Assembly: GCA_019634245.1 (NCBI GenBank)
Contig: JAHQVR010000049.1
Span: 1-6,546 of the forward strand
Length of the DNA: 6,546 nucleotides
Source: Gammaproteobacteria bacterium
GTDB lineage: Bacteria; Pseudomonadota; Gammaproteobacteria; Granulosicoccales; Granulosicoccaceae
Reading direction: 5' to 3'
Below are positions 5,810 through 6,546 of this stretch, one piece after another. Below the pieces are notes generated by a model. That model was not told where the DNA came from. It saw only the letters and a list, made by a program, of their open reading frames with translations, and did not search any database. Every line of letters starts with the position of its first letter. Positions within the stretch are counted from its first letter, which is position 1. The position numbers were made by a program, and so were the translations under genes.

Positions 5810-5838
5810 GATACGTTAACCCAGACTTGTTCGCACAC

Positions 5839-6363
5839 ATGATTATTGTTGTTATGGGTGTCAGCGGCTGTGGCAAATCGACAGTGGCTTCGCATCTGGC
5901 TCTTTTGCTGGATGTGAGTTTTGTCGATGCAGATGACTTACACCCGGAAAAAAACAAACTGAAGATGTCGGCGGGTAACGCACTAACCGACGAAGACAGA
6001 GCCCCATGGCTGGAATCTGTGCGCGACTATGCCAAACGATTCGTACAGCGTGAAGAACACTGTGTCATTGCCTGTTCTGCGCTAAAGAAACGCTATCGAC
6101 GTACACTGAATGACGCCACGCAAGTGTGTTACGTATTTCTGGATGGAAAAAAGGAGCTAATCCAACAGCGTATTCACAACCGACACGGACACTTCATGCC
6201 CGAAGCGTTACTCGACTCGCAATTCGCAGCATTGGAGTCACCGGAACACGATGAACGTGTTGTGTATGTCGACATCACACCCGAACCTGAAGCCATAGCA
6301 CGCACAGCAATGGAAAAACTGAAACAGGCAAGTTGGTACCAGCAACTCGAACCAGCGCTTTGA
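5839..6363 (+). CDS. gntK: Gluconokinase (GntK/IdnK family)
   Basis: Cytoplasmic kinase phosphorylating D-gluconate with ATP to 6-phosphogluconate, which enters the Entner-Doudoroff or pentose phosphate pathway. The 174-residue length is normal for the short bacterial GntK type. The P-loop GVSGCGKST is at 7-15. It is followed by DADDLHPEKNKLKMSAGNALTDEDRAPWL (30-58, substrate-side region), CSALKKRYR (79-87), the lid RIHNRHGHFM (111-120) and QFAALESPEHDE. All are family hallmarks and no key residue is missing. Start choice: ATG 5839 puts the first beta-strand (MIIVVMGVSG) right at the N-terminus; a TTG four codons earlier (5827) is the only extension. Neither has a clear Shine-Dalgarno. It is divergent from the AI-2E-family gene and has no visible functional link to it. 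The plus-strand gene starting at 6507 may be a metabolic partner. Confidence 0.95.
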   Translation: MIIVVMGVSGCGKSTVASHLALLLDVSFVDADDLHPEKNKLKMSAGNALTDEDRAPWLESVRDYAKRFVQREEHCVIACSALKKRYRRTLNDATQVCYVFLDGKKELIQQRIHNRHGHFMPEALLDSQFAALESPEHDERVVYVDITPEPEAIARTAMEKLKQASWYQQLEPAL

Positions 6364-6506
6364 TCGAAAAATCAGACAACACAGTCATTCAACAAGCAAA
6401 TCAGCGCCTGCGGCCGAATATGAATAGCAATGCACTGATGACAAAACACTGATGGCACTACAAAGAGCCAGTCAAAAACTAAAGAATAATTGAAGACCTA
6501 GAGATC

Positions 6507-6546
6507 ATGAAAAAAACTGTTTTACTCATGGGCCCACTTTATGAAC
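6507..6546 (+). CDS. Start of a gene, possibly D-2-hydroxyacid dehydrogenase (partial)
   Basis: Only the first 13 codons lie in the window: MKKTVLLMGPLYE. The start is preceded by a weak purine-rich stretch (TAGAGATC). The Met-Gly-Pro motif after a short hydrophobic strand is how I remember some GhrB/glyoxylate-reductase-like D-2-hydroxyacid dehydrogenases beginning. A 2-ketogluconate/hydroxypyruvate reductase beside gluconokinase would make metabolic sense, but 13 residues cannot prove a family. The 143-bp gap after the gluconokinase stop contains no recognisable terminator. Confidence 0.5.
   Translation, partial: MKKTVLLMGPLYE

Noticed and set aside
5677..5895. Minus-strand open frame of 72 codons in the divergent intergenic region
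   Set aside because: It overlaps the gluconokinase P-loop region in antisense. The composition (His/Asn/Ser-rich) is not protein-like and no start signal is visible.
6433..6454. Repeated octamer CACTGATG, two copies 14 bp apart, and a 10-codon open frame around it (MNSNALMTKH)
   Set aside because: Too short to separate from chance; no ribosome site for the tiny frame and no promoter context that would make the octamers an operator.
6364..6506. Terminator or promoter between gluconokinase and the next gene
   Set aside because: No hairpin followed by a T run is visible. AATAAT at 6485-6490 resembles a -10, but the corresponding -35 position (AAAGAG) does not fit.

Overview
The window looks like chromosomal DNA of a gammaproteobacterium, probably a marine or aquatic one. 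This is inferred from the RstA/RstB-type two-component pair, the MipA/OmpV outer-membrane protein, the DUF3019-type periplasmic protein and a GntK-type gluconokinase. Base composition is fairly balanced by eye. I see no mobile elements, CRISPR array, rRNA or tRNA.

Layout. Positions 1-5585 form one block of six genes, all on the minus strand. Read in the direction of transcription they are: an AI-2E/PerM-family membrane protein (5585-4164), a Crp/Fnr-family regulator (4145-3480), a MipA/OmpV-family outer-membrane protein (3407-2445, real start probably further in), a DUF3019-like secreted protein (2436-1948), an RstA-like OmpR-family response regulator (1948-1241), and an RstB-like sensor histidine kinase (1228 to beyond position 1, C-terminus cut off). 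An intergenic region of about 250 bp then separates these from a plus-strand gluconokinase gene (5839-6363). The first 13 codons of another plus-strand gene begin at 6507, possibly a D-2-hydroxyacid dehydrogenase.

How the genes work together. The last four minus-strand genes are packed with gaps of 8, -1 and 12 nt, including a TAATG stop/start overlap. They read as one envelope-sensing operon: an outer-membrane barrel, a small disulfide-rich periplasmic protein, a response regulator and a membrane kinase. Just upstream of this operon, directly against the stop codon of the Crp-like gene, lies a 10-bp tandem repeat with two GTTAC cores. It resembles the E. coli RstA box and is a good candidate for autoregulation. 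A stem-loop overlaps it. The AI-2E and crp-like genes (18-nt gap) form a second transcription unit, with a plausible sigma70 promoter and an inverted repeat just before the first ATG. Gluconokinase points to gluconate entry into central metabolism and has no evident link to the envelope genes.

Most interesting points: the MipA-DUF3019-RstAB module with its putative operator; the uncertain MipA start, with a 15-bp tandem repeat in its leader; the altered cyclic-nucleotide pocket of the Crp-like protein; and the long acidic-to-basic tail on the AI-2E protein. I did not find evidence of a wholly new kind of system.
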